DNA of 64,000 nt from Mycobacterium lacus (lineage in GTDB: Bacteria; Actinomycetota; Actinomycetes; Mycobacteriales; Mycobacteriaceae): the NCBI RefSeq assembly GCF_010731535.1, contig NZ_AP022581.1, forward strand, positions 3,047,952 to 3,111,951. The letters are read 5' to 3'. Position numbers and translations under genes: made by a program. Under the pieces are notes generated by a model. The model was not told where the DNA came from and ran no database searches. It saw only the letters and a program-made list of their open reading frames with translations. This document shows, one piece after another, positions 1 through 19,100 of the stretch (position 1 is its first letter; each line of letters begins with the position of its first letter).

Positions 1-3000
1 CCGGCGTCATGATGGGCGTCTACTTCAACGAATACCAATCGATGTTGGCGGCAAGCCTGGAGAATGTGGACGCCTACAGTGGCACGGGAAACGCCCACAG
101 CATCACGGTCGGCCGGATCTCCTACCTGTTGGGGCTGCGCGGTCCGTCGGTGGCGGTGGACACCGCGTGTTCGTCATCGCTGGTAGCGGTGCATCTCGCC
201 TGCCAAAGTTTGCGCCTGCGGGAAACGGACCTGGCTCTGGCCGGCGGAGTAAGCGTCACCCTCCGCCCAGAGACCCAAATCGCGATTTCCGCATGGGGAT
301 TGCTCTCCCCGCAGGGCCGGTGCGCCACGTTCGACGCGGCGGCGGACGGGTTTGTGCGGGGCGAGGGCGCCGGTGTGGTGGTGCTCAAGCGGTTGACCGA
401 CGCGGTGCGCGACGGCGACCGGGTGCTAGCGGTGGTGCGCGGGTCGGCGGTCAACCAGGATGGTCGTTCCAATGGTGTCACCGCGCCGAATACGGCCGCG
501 CAGTGCGACGTGATCGCCGATGCGCTGCGATCCAGCGATGTTGCGCCCGAAACCGTGAACTACGTCGAAGCGCACGGAACCGGCACCGTGCTGGGCGATC
601 CGATCGAGTTCGAGGCGCTGGCCGCCACCTATGGCCGAGGCGACAGCCCGTGTGCACTGGGGGCCGTGAAGACCAATATCGGCCACACCGAGGCGGCGGC
701 CGGGATCGCGGGCTTCATCAAGGCGGCGCTGGCGGTACAACGGTCCACGATCCCGCCGAATCTGCACTTCTCGCAATGGAATCCAGCCATCGATGCCGCC
801 TCGACCAGGTTCTTCGTTCCCACCGAAAACGTGGCCTGGCCGACCGCGGAGGGGCCCCGGCGTGCGGCGGTGTCGTCGTTCGGATTGGGTGGGACGAACG
901 CGCACGTGGTGATCGAGCAGGGTCAGGAGGTGGCCCCGGCGCCCGCGCGAGCTGCTGACCACGAAGTGTCGACGTTGATAGTGGCGGGCAAGACCCCGCA
1001 GCGGGTGGCCGCCACGGCCGGTGTGCTGGCCGACTGGATGGAGGGGCCGGGCGCCGAGGTGGCGTTGGCCGACGTGGCCCACACCGTCAACCACCACCGG
1101 GCCCGGCACGCCAAGTTCGGCACCGTGGTTGCCCGCGACCGCGCCCAGGCGGTGGCGGGATTGCGCGCGCTGGCCGCCGGCCAGCTCGCCCCGGGCGTGG
1201 TGGGCCCGCACCCCGGCCCATCCGACGGCTCTCACGGGCCGGGCACGGTGTTCGTCTATTCCGGGCGCGGATCCCAATGGGCCGGGATGGGCCGCCAATT
1301 GCTGGCCGACGAACCGGCTTTCGCCGCCGCCTTGGCCGAGCTGGAACCCGTGTTTGTCGAGCAGGCCGGGTTCTCGCTGCGCGACGTGATCGCCGAAGGC
1401 AAGGAACTGGCCGGCATCGAGCAGATCCAGCTGGGCCTGATCGGCATGCAGCTGGCGCTGACCGCGCTGTGGCGCTCCCACGGCGTGACACCCGACCTGG
1501 TGATCGGCCACTCCATGGGTGAGGTGGCCGCCGCCGTGGTGGCTGGAGCGCTCACCCCGGCCGAGGGATTGCGGGTGACCGCGACCCGGTCGCGGCTGAT
1601 GGCCCCGCTGTCCGGGCAGGGCGGCATGGCACTGCTGGAACTCGACGCGGCGGCGACCGAGGCGTTGATCACCGACCACCCGCAGGTGACGTTGGGGATC
1701 TACAACTCGCCGCGGCAGACCGTGATCGCCGGACCCACCGACCAGATCGATGAGTTGATCACCCGGGTGCGCGCGCAGAATCGGTTCGCCAGCCGGGTCA
1801 ACATCGAGGTGGCCCCGCACAATCCGGCGATGGATGCGCTGGCGCCCCAGATGCGTGCGGAATTAGCGGATTTGACCCCGCGAAACCCGACGATCCCGAT
1901 CATCTCCACCACCTACCAGGATCTGGACACCAACCCGGTCTTCGACGCCGAGCACTGGGCCACCAACATGCGCAACCCGGTGCACTTCCAGCAGGCCATC
2001 GCCCGCACCGTTCGGGGCGGGGACCGCCCCTACCACACCTTCATCGAAATCAGCGCCCACCCGCTGCTGACCCAGGCCATCACCGACACCCTGCACACCG
2101 CCCAGCACGGAACCCGATACACCACCATCGGCACCCTGCACCGCGACACCGACGACACCATCACCTTCCGCACCAACCTCAACACCGTCCACACCACCCA
2201 CCCACCGCACACCCGCACCCCCGAACCACACCCACCCATCCCCACCACCCCCTGGCAACACACCCGCCACTGGATCACCACACCCGCCGCCAGCGCGGCA
2301 GCGCTGCAACGCCCGGACCGTAACGGGGCTGCGGTAGGAGGGCAATGGAACTCCGGACCCGGCGGCGACGCGCTCGAAGACTGGTGCTACCAGCTGGCCT
2401 GGCCTATCCGCCCGGCCCCCGGCATCGCCACACCCAGCACCGAAAGCTGGCTCGTGCTGGCAGACACCGGGCTCGCCGCCGAACTGGCCCATGCCGTGGG
2501 CGCGTCCCGGGTGGACCTCCTCGCACCGACGGCGCTAGCCCACGATGGCGATCCGTCCACGCTGCTCGACGCGCTCCGCGGTGTGGACAACGTGCTCTAC
2601 GCGCCACCCCCCTCCGGGGAATTCCTCGATGTTGCGGCGGCCTACCAGCTATTCCACGCAACACGAAGGCTTGCCGCCGCGATGGTCGCGAGCGGCTCGC
2701 CACCGAAGCTGTTCATCGTGACCCGCAATGCGCAGCCGGTTGCCGACGGCGATCGGGCCAACCCCGTCCACGCGGTGCTGTGGGGCCTGGGCCGCTCGCT
2801 GGCACTGGAACATCCCGAAATCTGGGGCGGGTTAATCGATCTCGACGAGACGACGCCCGCCGAGCTGATCGCGCGGTACGTACTGAACGAAGCCGCCAGC
2901 AGCGACGGGGAGGACCAGGTCGTCTACCGCACAGGTTTGCGCCGTGCGCCCCGGCTGCAGAGACGGACCGCGCCTGCGACGACGTCGCCGGTCACGCTGG

Positions 3001-4172
3001 GTGACGACACCAGCCACCTCGTCATCGGGGCGACCGGAAATATCGGGCCGCAGCTGATCCACCAACTCGCGGATATGGGCGCAAAGACCGTCGTCGCGGT
3101 GTCCCGCACTCCTGGCAGCCGGCTGGCGGACCTAGCCGAAAGCCTGGAATCAACCGGGACAAACCTCATCCAGGTCGCCGCGGATGCATCCGACCCGGTC
3201 GCGATGACCGCGCTGTTCGACCGGTTTGGGGCGGACCTGCCACCGCTGGAGGGAATCTACCTGGCGGCCTTCGCCGGCCAGCCAGTGACGCTCGGGGACA
3301 TGACCGACGACGACGTGGCCGCGATGTTCCGGCCCAAACTGGACGTCGCCCGGCTAATCCACCGGTTGTCACTGAAACACCCGGTGCGGCAGTTCGTTTC
3401 GTTCTCCTCGATCTCGGGTCTCATCGGTTCGCGGTGGCTGGCCCACTACACGGCGACCAGCGCCTTCCTGGACACCCTTGGCCATGCCCGTCGCCTGATG
3501 GGGCTGCCGGCCACTGTCGTCGCGTGGGGATTGTGGAAATCCTTGGCCGACGCGCAACAAGACGCGAGCCAAGTGAGCACCGAATCCGGACTACAGCCCA
3601 TGGCTGACGACGTAGCGATCCGCGCACTGCGATCAGCAATGAGTCCGGATGCCGCCGTGCACTCCGTTGTGGTCGCAGCGGATTGGCCGCTGCTGGCCGC
3701 CGCCTACCGGACGCGCGGGGCGCTGCGCGTCGTCGACGACCTGTTGCCCGTGCCCGGCGACGCACCGATGCCCGAAAGCGAGTTCCGCAAAGCGCTGCGC
3801 AAATGCCCGCCGGAACGACGCCATGACATGTTGTTGGACCACGTCGGTGCCCTGGCCGCCACGGTGATGGGAATGCCGGCCACCGAGACGCTCGATCCAT
3901 CGACCGGTTTCTTCCAACTCGGCATGGACTCGCTGATGAGCGTCACCCTGCAGCGCGCGTTGTCCGAGAGCCTCGGCGAGTTTCTCCCCGCATCCGTCGT
4001 CTTCGACTACCCGACCGTCTACAGTCTTACCGACTATTTGGCCACCGTCCTGCCCGAGCTCCTCGAAACGGCAGAGGCCACGAACGACCAACCGGTCGCC
4101 GATGCCTACGACCAACTCACCGAAGCTGAGTTGTTGGAACAACTTTCGGAAAGACTAAGAGGATCGCAATGA
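1..4172 (+). CDS. ppsB: PpsB-type modular polyketide synthase, 5' partial
   Basis: Phthiocerol/phenolphthiocerol synthase module that adds a malonyl unit and reduces the keto group. The reading frame is open from base 3, so the gene begins before the window; about 150 residues of the ketosynthase are missing relative to the roughly 1,540-residue M. tuberculosis protein. Numbering from the first visible Met (base 9): ketosynthase to about 300 with VDTACSSSL and EAHGTGT, acyltransferase about 415-720 with GHSMGE, ketoreductase about 1000-1190 with a catalytic-type Tyr in LAHYTATS, and ACP about 1270-1345 with the phosphopantetheine Ser in LGMDSL. There is no DH or ER domain, which fits PpsB. 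The AT carries GRGSQ where GQGSQ is usual, and VAPH at the specificity site. An ATGA overlap couples it to ppsC. Confidence 0.93.
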   Translation, partial: GVMMGVYFNEYQSMLAASLENVDAYSGTGNAHSITVGRISYLLGLRGPSVAVDTACSSSLVAVHLACQSLRLRETDLALAGGVSVTLRPETQIAISAWGLLSPQGRCATFDAAADGFVRGEGAGVVVLKRLTDAVRDGDRVLAVVRGSAVNQDGRSNGVTAPNTAAQCDVIADALRSSDVAPETVNYVEAHGTGTVLGDPIEFEALAATYGRGDSPCALGAVKTNIGHTEAAAGIAGFIKAALAVQRSTIPPNLHFSQWNPAIDAASTRFFVPTENVAWPTAEGPRRAAVSSFGLGGTNAHVVIEQGQEVAPAPARAADHEVSTLIVAGKTPQRVAATAGVLADWMEGPGAEVALADVAHTVNHHRARHAKFGTVVARDRAQAVAGLRALAAGQLAPGVVGPHPGPSDGSHGPGTVFVYSGRGSQWAGMGRQLLADEPAFAAALAELEPVFVEQAGFSLRDVIAEGKELAGIEQIQLGLIGMQLALTALWRSHGVTPDLVIGHSMGEVAAAVVAGALTPAEGLRVTATRSRLMAPLSGQGGMALLELDAAATEALITDHPQVTLGIYNSPRQTVIAGPTDQIDELITRVRAQNRFASRVNIEVAPHNPAMDALAPQMRAELADLTPRNPTIPIISTTYQDLDTNPVFDAEHWATNMRNPVHFQQAIARTVRGGDRPYHTFIEISAHPLLTQAITDTLHTAQHGTRYTTIGTLHRDTDDTITFRTNLNTVHTTHPPHTRTPEPHPPIPTTPWQHTRHWITTPAASAAALQRPDRNGAAVGGQWNSGPGGDALEDWCYQLAWPIRPAPGIATPSTESWLVLADTGLAAELAHAVGASRVDLLAPTALAHDGDPSTLLDALRGVDNVLYAPPPSGEFLDVAAAYQLFHATRRLAAAMVASGSPPKLFIVTRNAQPVADGDRANPVHAVLWGLGRSLALEHPEIWGGLIDLDETTPAELIARYVLNEAASSDGEDQVVYRTGLRRAPRLQRRTAPATTSPVTLGDDTSHLVIGATGNIGPQLIHQLADMGAKTVVAVSRTPGSRLADLAESLESTGTNLIQVAADASDPVAMTALFDRFGADLPPLEGIYLAAFAGQPVTLGDMTDDDVAAMFRPKLDVARLIHRLSLKHPVRQFVSFSSISGLIGSRWLAHYTATSAFLDTLGHARRLMGLPATVVAWGLWKSLADAQQDASQVSTESGLQPMADDVAIRALRSAMSPDAAVHSVVVAADWPLLAAAYRTRGALRVVDDLLPVPGDAPMPESEFRKALRKCPPERRHDMLLDHVGALAATVMGMPATETLDPSTGFFQLGMDSLMSVTLQRALSESLGEFLPASVVFDYPTVYSLTDYLATVLPELLETAEATNDQPVADAYDQLTEAELLEQLSERLRGSQ

Positions 4173-7100
4173 CCGCCGCGACACCTGATCGCCGGGCGAT
4201 CATCACCGAGGCGCTGCACAAGATCGACGACCTCACGGCGCGCCTCGAGATCGCCGAGAAGGCCGGCACCGAACCGATCGCGGTGATCGGCATGGGGTGC
4301 CGGTTCCCGGGCGGGGTCAACAACCCGGAACAGTTCTGGGATTTGTTGTGCGCCGGCCGAAACGGCATCGTTCGGGTGCCCGCCGACCGGTGGGATGCCG
4401 ACGCCTACTACACGGACGATCACACCGTGCCGGGGACCATTTGCAGCACCGAAGGCGGCTTCCTCACCAGCTGGCAGCCCGATGAGTTCGACGCGGAGTT
4501 CTTCTCGATATCTCCGCGCGAAGCCGCGGCAATGGACCCGCAACAGCGGTTGTTGATTGAAGTTGCCTGGGAAGCGCTAGAAGACGCGGGCGTCGCGCCG
4601 CATACCATTCGCGGTACGCAAACCTCGGTATTCGTCGGCGTCACCGCCTACGACTACATGCTCACGCTGGCGGGCCGGTTGCGCCCCGAAGACCTCGACG
4701 CCTACATCCCGACCGGAAACTCGGCGAATTTCGCCGCCGGACGGCTGGCCTACATCCTCGGGGCTCGCGGCCCCGCGGTAGTCATCGACACGGCCTGCTC
4801 ATCGTCGTTGGTGGCGGCGCACCTGGCATGTCAGAGCCTGCGCCGGCGGGAAAGCGACACGGCGTTGGTCGGTGGAACAAACCTGCTGCTGAGCCCGGGT
4901 CCGAGCATCGCGTGCTCGCGATGGGGGATGCTGTCGCCGCAGGGACAGTGCAAGACGTTCGATGCGTCCGCCGACGGGTATGTGCGTAGCGAGGGCGCCG
5001 GGATAGTGGTGCTCAAGCGGTTGGATGACGCGCTGCGCGACGGCAATCGCATCCTGGCCGTGCTGCGCGGTTCGGCCGTCAACTCCGACGGTGCCAGCAG
5101 CGGAGTGACCGTTCCCAACGGTCCGGCGCAACAGGCGTTGCTACGCAACGCATTAACGTCGTCGAAGCTCGAGCCTGCCGACATCGACTACGTCGAGGCT
5201 CACGGCACCGGTACCCCACTGGGCGACCCGATCGAACTCGATTCGCTGAGCAAGGTTTTCAGCGATCGAAAGGGCTCCCCTCCGTTGGTGATCGGGTCGG
5301 TGAAGACGAATCTCGGTCATCTGGAAGCGGCGGCGGGCGTCGCCGGGCTCATGAAGGCCGTGCTCGCCGTCCGCAACGGCTACATTCCGGCGCACCTCAA
5401 CTTCCACCGGTTGACCGAGCATGCGAGCGAGGCCGCATCTCGGCTGGCCATAGCCGCCGAGGGCATGGCATGGCCGACCACCGGTCGGCCGCGCCGGGCG
5501 GGGGTGTCGTCGTTCGGCGTCAGTGGGACGAACGCGCATGTGGTGATCGAGCAGGCGCCCGATCCTGTTGCCGTTCCGGGACAGGGGCCGGAGCGGGGCC
5601 CAGCGCCGGCGTTGTCAACCTTGGTGGTGTTCGGCAAGACGGCGCAGCGGGTGGCCGCGACGGCATCGGTGCTTGCGGATTGGATGGAAGGCCCCGGCGC
5701 CGAAATCCCGCTGGCCGATGTCGCGCACACCCTCAACCATCACCGGGCCCGGCAACCTAGGTTCGCCACGGTGGCGGCCGTTGACCGGTCCCAAGCGGTG
5801 GCGGGATTGCGCGCCCTGGCCGCGGGCCGATCCGCCCCCGGCGTGGTCGCCCCCCGGGAAGGCTCCATCGGGCCGGGGACGGTGTTCGTGTACTCGGGAC
5901 GAGGATCGCAGTGGGCCGGAATGGGGCGCCAACTACTGGCCGACGAGCCGGCGTTCGCGCAAGCCATCGCCGAGCTGGAGCCCGAATTCGTTGCTCAAGC
6001 CGGCTTTTCGCTGCACGACGTGATCGTCGGCGGCAAGCAGCTCGTCGGCATCGAACAGATCCAGCTGGGGCTGATCGGGATGCAGCTGGCGCTGACCGCG
6101 CTGTGGCGCTCCTACGGTGTGACACCCGACGCGGTGATCGGTCACTCGATGGGTGAGGTGGCCGCCGCGGTGGTGGCCGGGGCGCTGACCCCTGCCCAGG
6201 GGTTACGGGTGACCGCGACACGCGCACGGCTCATGGCGCCCTTGTCCGGGCAGGGCACGATGGCGTTGCTCGAACTCGACGCCGCGGCCACCGAGGCGTT
6301 GATCGCCGACTGCCCGCAGGTGAGCCTGGGGATCTACGCCTCTCCGCGCCAGTCCGTGATCTCCGGGCCGCCGGCAGCGATCGACGTGCTCATCGACAGG
6401 GTGCGTCAACAGGGCGGCTTCGCCAGCCGCGTCAACATCGAGGTGGCCCCGCATAACCCAGCGATGGATGCATTGCAACCCCAGATGCGTTCGGAACTAG
6501 CGGATTTGACCCCGCGGCCACCGACCATCCCGATCATCTCCACCACCTACGAAGACCTCGGCAACAACCCCGTCTTCGACGCCGAACACTGGGCCACCAA
6601 CATGCGTAACCCGGTGCGTTTTCGGCAGGCCATCGTTGCGGCTGGTGGCAGCCACCACACCTTCATCGAGATCAGCGCCCACCCGCTGCTGACCCACTCC
6701 ATCACCGACACCCTGGCCAGCACCTACGACACCGGCAACTACCTGAGCATCGGCACCCTGCAACGCGACTCTCACGACACCCTCGAGTTCCATACGAACC
6801 TCAACACGGCGCACACCACCCGCCCGCCCCAAACTCCCCACCCGCCCGAACCACATCCCGTGCTGCCCACCACCCCGTGGCAGCACACCCACCACTGGAT
6901 CAGCGCCACTTCGTACTCCGGGGCCGCGTACCACCGGACCGGCGCCCACCCGCTCCTCGGCGCGGGTGTCACCGACCCCACCAACGGCACCCGGGTATGG
7001 GAAAGCGAGCTCGCCCCGGATCTGCTGTGGCTCGGCGATCACGTCATCGACGACCTCGTAGTGCTGCCGGGCGCGGCCTACGCCGAGGTGGCGCTGGCGG

Positions 7101-10100
7101 CGGCGGCGGACACCTTCCCAATCGAGCGAGCCGAGCAAGATCGGCCCTGGATGATCTGCGAGCTCGACCTTCATCAGATGCTGCACGTCACCGAAGGCAC
7201 GGTTCTGGTCACCACGCTCACCGGCGACGAACAGCGGTGCCGGGTTGAAATACGCACCCGCAGCGGCACTTCGGCATGGACCACCCATGCCACCGCCACC
7301 GTTGCGCGCGCTGGCACATCCGAGCCCTCGGACCTCGAGCCACCGCGAACCGAGGTAACCCCGACAGGCCTGGCGGACGAACTGGACCCCGACGACCTCT
7401 ATCAGCGCCTGCGCGGCGCCGGCCAACAACACGGACCGGCGTTTCAGGGCATCGTCGGGCTCGCCGTCGAGCAATCCGGCGCGGCCCACGCACAGGTGCG
7501 GCTACCTTCTTCGGCCAGGGCGGGTTCGCGCGACTTCCTGCTGCACCCGGTGATGATGGACATCGCGTTGCAGACGCTGGGCGCCACGCGGACCGCGACC
7601 GACCTGGCTGGCGGGCAGGCCGCGCGCAAAACGCTAGTGGTGCCAGTTCGTTTCGCCGGCGTGCACGTGTACGGCGACATAACCCAGGGCGTCCGCGCGG
7701 TTGCCTCACTGACCGCAACCGATGAGAGGCTCGTCGGAGAGGTCGTCCTGACCGATCCGGATGGTCAACCGCTGCTGGTCATCGACGAGGTCGAGATGGC
7801 GGTGCTTGGGGCCGGCAGCGGCGCAACGCAACTCGATGACCGCCTATTCACGTTGGAGTGGGAGCCCGCACCCCTGGACAAGACGCACACAGCGGCCGAT
7901 GTTTCGGGTGGCCTGTTGTTGATCGGTGACCTCGCCGCGGGCGACCCCGTGCTACCCGGGCTGCAGTCGGCGTTGCGTGACCGCTTGGGCGAGATCGAGG
8001 CCGAAGTCGAGCTCGTCTCTCCCGGCGACGAAGCCAGGCTGCGCGCCGCGATCACCCGATCCGACATCGGGTGGGACGGCATCGTCGTCGTCTGTCCGCC
8101 CCGAGCGGGCGATGAATCGCTGCCTGATGACGCGCAACTAGACCTGGCACACGCGCGTACGCTGCTGATCGCCGAGGTTGTCAAGACGGTGACACGCATG
8201 GGCGCCCGAAAGAGCCCACGGCTGTGGATCGTCACCCGTGGCGCCGCGCAGCTCGATCCCGCCGAGTCGGTCACGTTGGCGCAGACGGAGCTTCGCGGGA
8301 TCGCGCGGGTGCTCACATTCGAGCATTCGGAGCTAAAGACCACGGTCCTCGACATCGACCCCGAAGGCGCCGGCTCGCTCGCGGCCCTGGCCGACGAGTT
8401 GCTCGCCGGTTCGGACGCCGACGAAATCGCCTTGCGCGACGGGCAACGCTATGTCAACCGGCTGGTGCCCGCGCCCACAACGGCGAAAGGCGACCTCGTC
8501 GGCGAGACTCGCCGCACGGTCGTGAATCTGGATGCCACCAAAGCCGTCCGGCTGCGGATCGACCAACCCGGGCGACTGGACGCCCTCAACGTCCACGAGG
8601 TGAAACGAGGCAAGCCGCGAGGCGATCAGGTCGAGGTTCGCGTCGTCGCCGCGGGGCTCAACTTCAGCGACGTGCTCAAGGCCATGGGCGTGTATCCGGG
8701 GCTCGACGGCGCCGCGCCGGTGATCGGCGGCGAGTGCGTGGGCTACGTGACGGCCATCGGCGACGACGTCGACTCCGTCGAGATCGGACAGCGCGTCATC
8801 GCGTTCGGCCCCGGCACATTCGGAACACACCTGGGGACGATCGCCGATCTCGTCGTCCCGATCCCCGACGCGCTGCCCGATCACGAGGCGGCCACGTTCG
8901 GCGTCGCGTATCTCACCGCCTGGCACTCGCTGTGCGAGGTCGGGCGGCTGTCCCCCGGCGAACGCGTGCTCATCCACGCCGCGACCGGTGGGGTCGGCAT
9001 GGCGGCGGTCTCGATCGCGAAGATGATCGGCGCCCGCATCTACACGACAGCCGGCTCGGACGCCAAACGCGAAATGCTGTCCGGGCTCGGCGTCGAGTAC
9101 GTGGGCGACTCCCGAAGCGTGGACTTCGCCGACGAAATACTCGAGCTCACCGACGGCCACGGCATGGACGTCATTCTCAATTCGCTGGCAGGCGAAGCGA
9201 TTCAGCGCGGCGTGCAGATACTCGCTCCCGGCGGCCGGTTCATCGAGCTGGGCAAGAAGGACGTCTACGCCGACGCCAGCCTGGGACTGGCGGCGCTGGC
9301 GAAGAGCGCGTCCTTCGCCGTGGTAGACCTCGACCTGAATCTCAAGCTGCAGCCCGCGAAGTACCGCCAGCTCCTGCGGCACATCCTGGCGCACGTGGCG
9401 GACGGCAAGCTGGCGGTGCTTCCCGTCACCGAATTCAGCCTGCCCGACGCGGCCGACGCATTCCGGCTCATGGCATCCGGCAGGCACACCGGCAAGATCG
9501 TCATCTCCATACCGCAAAGCGGCAGCATTGAGGCGATCGCGGCCCCACCGCCGCAACCGCTGGTCAGCCCCGACGGCGGCTACCTCATCGTCGGCGGCAT
9601 GGGCGGTCTCGGCTTCGTGGCCGCGCGGTGGCTGGCCACCCACGGCGCGGGATTGGTTGTGCTGAACGGACGTTCGGCTCCCGGCGACGAGGTTCGGGCG
9701 GCCATCGAAGACCTCGGCGCAGCGGGTCACCGGATCGAGGTGATCACCGGCGACATCGCCGAGCCCGGCACGGCCGAGCGGCTGGTGCGAGCGGTCGAAG
9801 ACGCCGGCTTCCGGCTGGCCGGGGTCCTGCACAGTGCGATGGTCCTCGACGACGAGATCGTGCTGAACATGACGGATTCCGCCGCCAGGCGGGTATTCGC
9901 CCCGAAGGTCACCGGCAGCTGGCGGCTTCATCAGGCCACCGCCGCGCGCGACGTCGACTGGTGGCTGACTTTCTCGTCCGCCGCGGCACTTCTCGGCACG
10001 CCGGGGCAGGGCGCGTACGCCGCCGCGAACTCGTGGGTCGACGGCCTCGTCGCCTACCGCCGCGCGCTTGGGCTTCCCGCCGTCGGGATCAACTGGGGTC

Positions 10101-10743
10101 CATGGGCCGAGGTCGGGCGTGCGCAGTTCTTCGCCGACCTTGGCGTCTCGCTGATCACCGCCGAGCAGGGGCTGGCCGCGATGCAGGCGGTGCTCGCCGC
10201 CGACCGTGGGCGCACCGGCGTGTTCAGCCTCGATGCGCGGCAGTGGTTCCAATCCTTCCCGGCGGTGGCGGGGTCGTCGCTGTTCGCGACGTTGCACGAC
10301 AGGGCGGCCATGACAAGCGGGGACCGGCGTGGCGGCGGCAAGATCCGGGCGCAACTGGACGCCCTCGACCCGGCCGAACGACCGGGACATCTCGCGTCCG
10401 CGATCGCCGGCGAGATCCGGGGGGTGCTGCGCTCGAGCGATCCCATCGACCACGACCGGCCGCTGGAGACGTTGGGCCTGGACTCCCTGATGGGTCTCGA
10501 ATTGCGAAACCGGCTGGAAGCAAGCCTGGGCATCACGCTGCCGGTCGCGTTGGTATGGGCATACCCGACGATCAGCGACCTGGCGTCCGCGCTGTGCGAG
10601 CGGATGGACTACGCGACACCGGACACCGCCCAGGCCACCACCGATTCCGCAGACTCCGCACCCGAATTGTCCGATGAGGAGCTGGACTTGCTCTCGGATC
10701 TGGTCGAGGCCAGCGAGCTGGAAGCCGCAGCGAGGGGCGAATC

Positions 10744-10747
<4 letters not shown>
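4169..10747 (+). CDS. ppsC: PpsC-type fully reducing polyketide synthase module
   Basis: Type I PKS module of 2,192 residues, close to the M. tuberculosis PpsC length, giving a fully reduced two-carbon extension. Domain order: N-terminal linker/docking helix 1-33, KS about 34-460 with [11 protein letters not shown] about 570-870 with GHSMGE, DH about 925-1210, ER about 1465-1780 with GVGMAA, KR about 1800-2030 with GGMGGLG and a Tyr in QGAYAAAN, and ACP with its Ser near 2107 in LGLDSL. The DH His is residue 958 and sits in HVIDDLVVLP, with Asp at the usual Gly position of HxxxGxxxxP; the partner Asp in HPVMMD is kept. The AT resembles that of ppsB (GRGSQ and VAPH). Overlaps both neighbours by 4 bp. 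Confidence 0.95.
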
Positions 10748-16175
<5,428 letters not shown>

Positions 16176-16179
<4 letters not shown>

Positions 16180-19100
16180 GCTTCCCCGACAACGCGATCG
16201 CCGTGGTCGGCATGGCCGGCAAATTTCCGGGCGCCGACGATGTTTCGGCGTTCTGGAGCAATCTTCGGCGCGGCAAGGAGTCGATCGTCACCCTGTCCGA
16301 ACAGGAACTGCGCGACGCGGGGGTCAGCGAAAAGACACTGAATGATCCGGCGTATGTGCGTCGCGCTCCGCTGCTCGACGGGATCGACGAGTTCGACGCC
16401 GACTTCTTCGGGTTTCCGCCGTTGGCCGCCGAGGTGCTCGATCCACAACACCGACTCTTCCTGCAGTGCGCGTGGCATGCGCTGGAGGACGCGGGCGCTG
16501 ACCCCGCGCGATTCGACGGCTCGATCGGCGTGTACGGAACCAGCTCTCCGAGCGGCTATCTCCTGCACAACCTGCTGTCGCATCGCGACCCCAACGCCGT
16601 TTTGGCCGAAGGCCTCAACTTCGACCAGTTCAGCCTGTTCCTGCAGAACGACAAGGACTTCCTGGCCACGCGGATATCCCATGCGTTCAACCTGCGGGGC
16701 CCGAGCCTCGCGGTCCAAACCGCGTGCTCGTCGTCGCTGGTCGCGGTTCACCTGGCCTGCGGCGGCCTGCTGTCCGGCGAATGCGACATGGCCCTGGCCG
16801 GCGGGTCGTCGCTGTGCATCCCGCACCGCGTCGGTTACTGGAACTCACCGGGGTCGATGGTGTCGGCGGTCGGCCACTGCCGGCCCTTCGACGTGCGAGC
16901 CGACGGCACGGTCTTTGGCAGCGGCGTCGGGATGGTGGTCCTCAAAACATTGCAGGCCGCCATCGACGCCGGGGACCGCATTCACGCCGTCATCCGGGGA
17001 TCGGCGATCAACAACGACGGATCGGCGAAAATGGGGTACGCGGCACCCAATCCGGCCGCCCAGGCCGACGTCATCGCGGAGGCCCATGCGGTGGCCGGCA
17101 TCGATTCGTCGACGGTGGGCTATGTCGAGTGCCACGGCACCGGCACACCGCTGGGTGACCCCATCGAAATCCAAGGGCTGAAAACGGCATTCGAGGTGTC
17201 CACAACGACTCGTGCGGCCCCCTGTGTCTTGGGGTCGGTCAAGTCGAACATCGGCCACCTGGAAGTTGCCGCCGGAATCGCCGGCCTGATCAAAACGATT
17301 CTGTGCCTAAAGAACAAGGCGATCCCCGCGACACTGCACTACACGAGTCCGAACCCGGAACTGCGGCTGGATCAGAGTCCGTTCGTCGTGCAAAGCCAGT
17401 ACGGCCCGTGGGAGTCCGACGGTGTGCGGCGGGCCGGGGTGAGCTCGTTCGGGGTAGGCGGCACCAACGCGCACGTCGTGTTAGAGGAAGCACCGGCGGT
17501 TGAAGCGCACACCGAGCCGGCCGGACCGCAGGTGCTCCTGCTGTCGGCGAAAACTGCCGCGGCGCTTGGCCAGGCGCGAACCGCGCTGGCCACGGCTTTG
17601 GGAAGTTCGGACGGCCCGAACCTGGCCGAGGTCGCCTATACGCTCACCCGGCGCCGCAAGCACAACGTCACGATGGCCGCCGTCGTTCACGACCGGGAGC
17701 ATGCGGTCACGGTCCTGCGGGCGGCCGAGCACGACAACGTGTTCGTCGGCGAATCCATCGAAGCCGCCGAAACGGCGGAATCATCCACCGACCGTATCGT
17801 GTTCCTGTTTCCCGGCCAGGGCGCTCAACACGTCGGAATGGCCAAGGGGCTCTACGACACCGAGCCCGTTTTCGCCGAACACTTCGACGCCTGCGCCGCG
17901 GGATTCCGCGACGAGATGGGTATCGACCTACATGCCGAGATTTTCGGTGGGACCGCAACGGATCTGGAGCGCATTGACCGTTCGCAACCGGCGCTGTTCA
18001 CGGTGGAATACGCGCTCGCGAGGTTGGTCGACACCTTCGGTGTGCGCGCCGGGGCATACATCGGTTACAGCACCGGCGAATACATCGCGGCAACCCTGGC
18101 AGGGGTATTCGACCTCGAGACGGCGATCAAGACGGTGTCGTTGCGCGCCCGCCTGATGCATGAGTCGCCGCCGGGCGCCATGGTCGCGGTGGCGCTGGGC
18201 CCCGATGACGTCGCGCAGTACCTCTCACCTGGGGTGGAACTCTCCGCGGTGAACGATCCCGGCAACTGCGTGGTCGCCGGCCCCAAGGACCAGATTCGCG
18301 CGTTCAGCCAACGCCTCGACGAGCAGGGGATACCCGTTCGGCGGGTGCGCGCGACCCACGCGTTCCACACCAGCTCAATGGATCCCATGCTGGCAGAATT
18401 TCAGGAATTCCTGTCCCGACAGCGGCTGCGCGTTCCGCGCACGCCGTTGCTGAGCAATCTCACCGGGACCTGGATGTCCGAGCAGCAGGCGACCGATCCC
18501 GCCTGCTGGACGCGTCAAATCAGTTCCACGATCAGGTTTGCCGACGAGTTGGACGCGGTGCTGACAGGTCCGGGTGGGCCGGGTCGAGTTTTGGTCGAGG
18601 TCGGCCCCAGCGGCAGCCTGACCGGTTCGGCGATGCGGCACCCGAAGTGGTCGAGTGGGCACCGCGCCGTCCGGCTCATGCGCCACCCGATCCAAAACGC
18701 CGACGACCGCGACACTTTCCTGCGCGCCCTGGGCGAACTCTGGTCGGCGGGAATCGAAGTCGACTGGGCCCCGCGGCGTCCGGCCCGGCCGCATCTCGTG
18801 TCCTTGCCCGGTTACCCGTTTGCCCGCCAACGGCATTGGGTCGAACCCAAGCACGCGGTCTGGGCGCACGTTCCCGCCACGAGCAACGGCTCACCGGTCG
18901 GCCCTGGGGTTGGCTCCGGAGCCGGCTCCGTCACCGTCGATGTGGCACGCAACGGCGAGTCGCAGACCGAGGCCACCTTGGCGCGCATCTGGGCGCAATG
19001 CCTGGGTGTGAACTCAGTGGATCGGGACGCCAACTTCTTCGACATGGGCGGCGATTCCCTGATGGCCATCAGCATCGCGATGAGCGCCGCCAACGAAGGT

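Noticed and set aside
2150..2290. C-rich repetitive stretch that looks like a tandem repeat or CRISPR-like array
   Set aside because: It is the in-frame Thr/His/Pro linker after the PpsB AT; there are no regular repeat-spacer units.
8333..10453. Long minus-strand open frame of about 706 codons opposite ppsC
   Set aside because: Antisense shadow of a high-GC gene; no start signal, no recognisable domain, and ppsC coding features are complete on the other strand.
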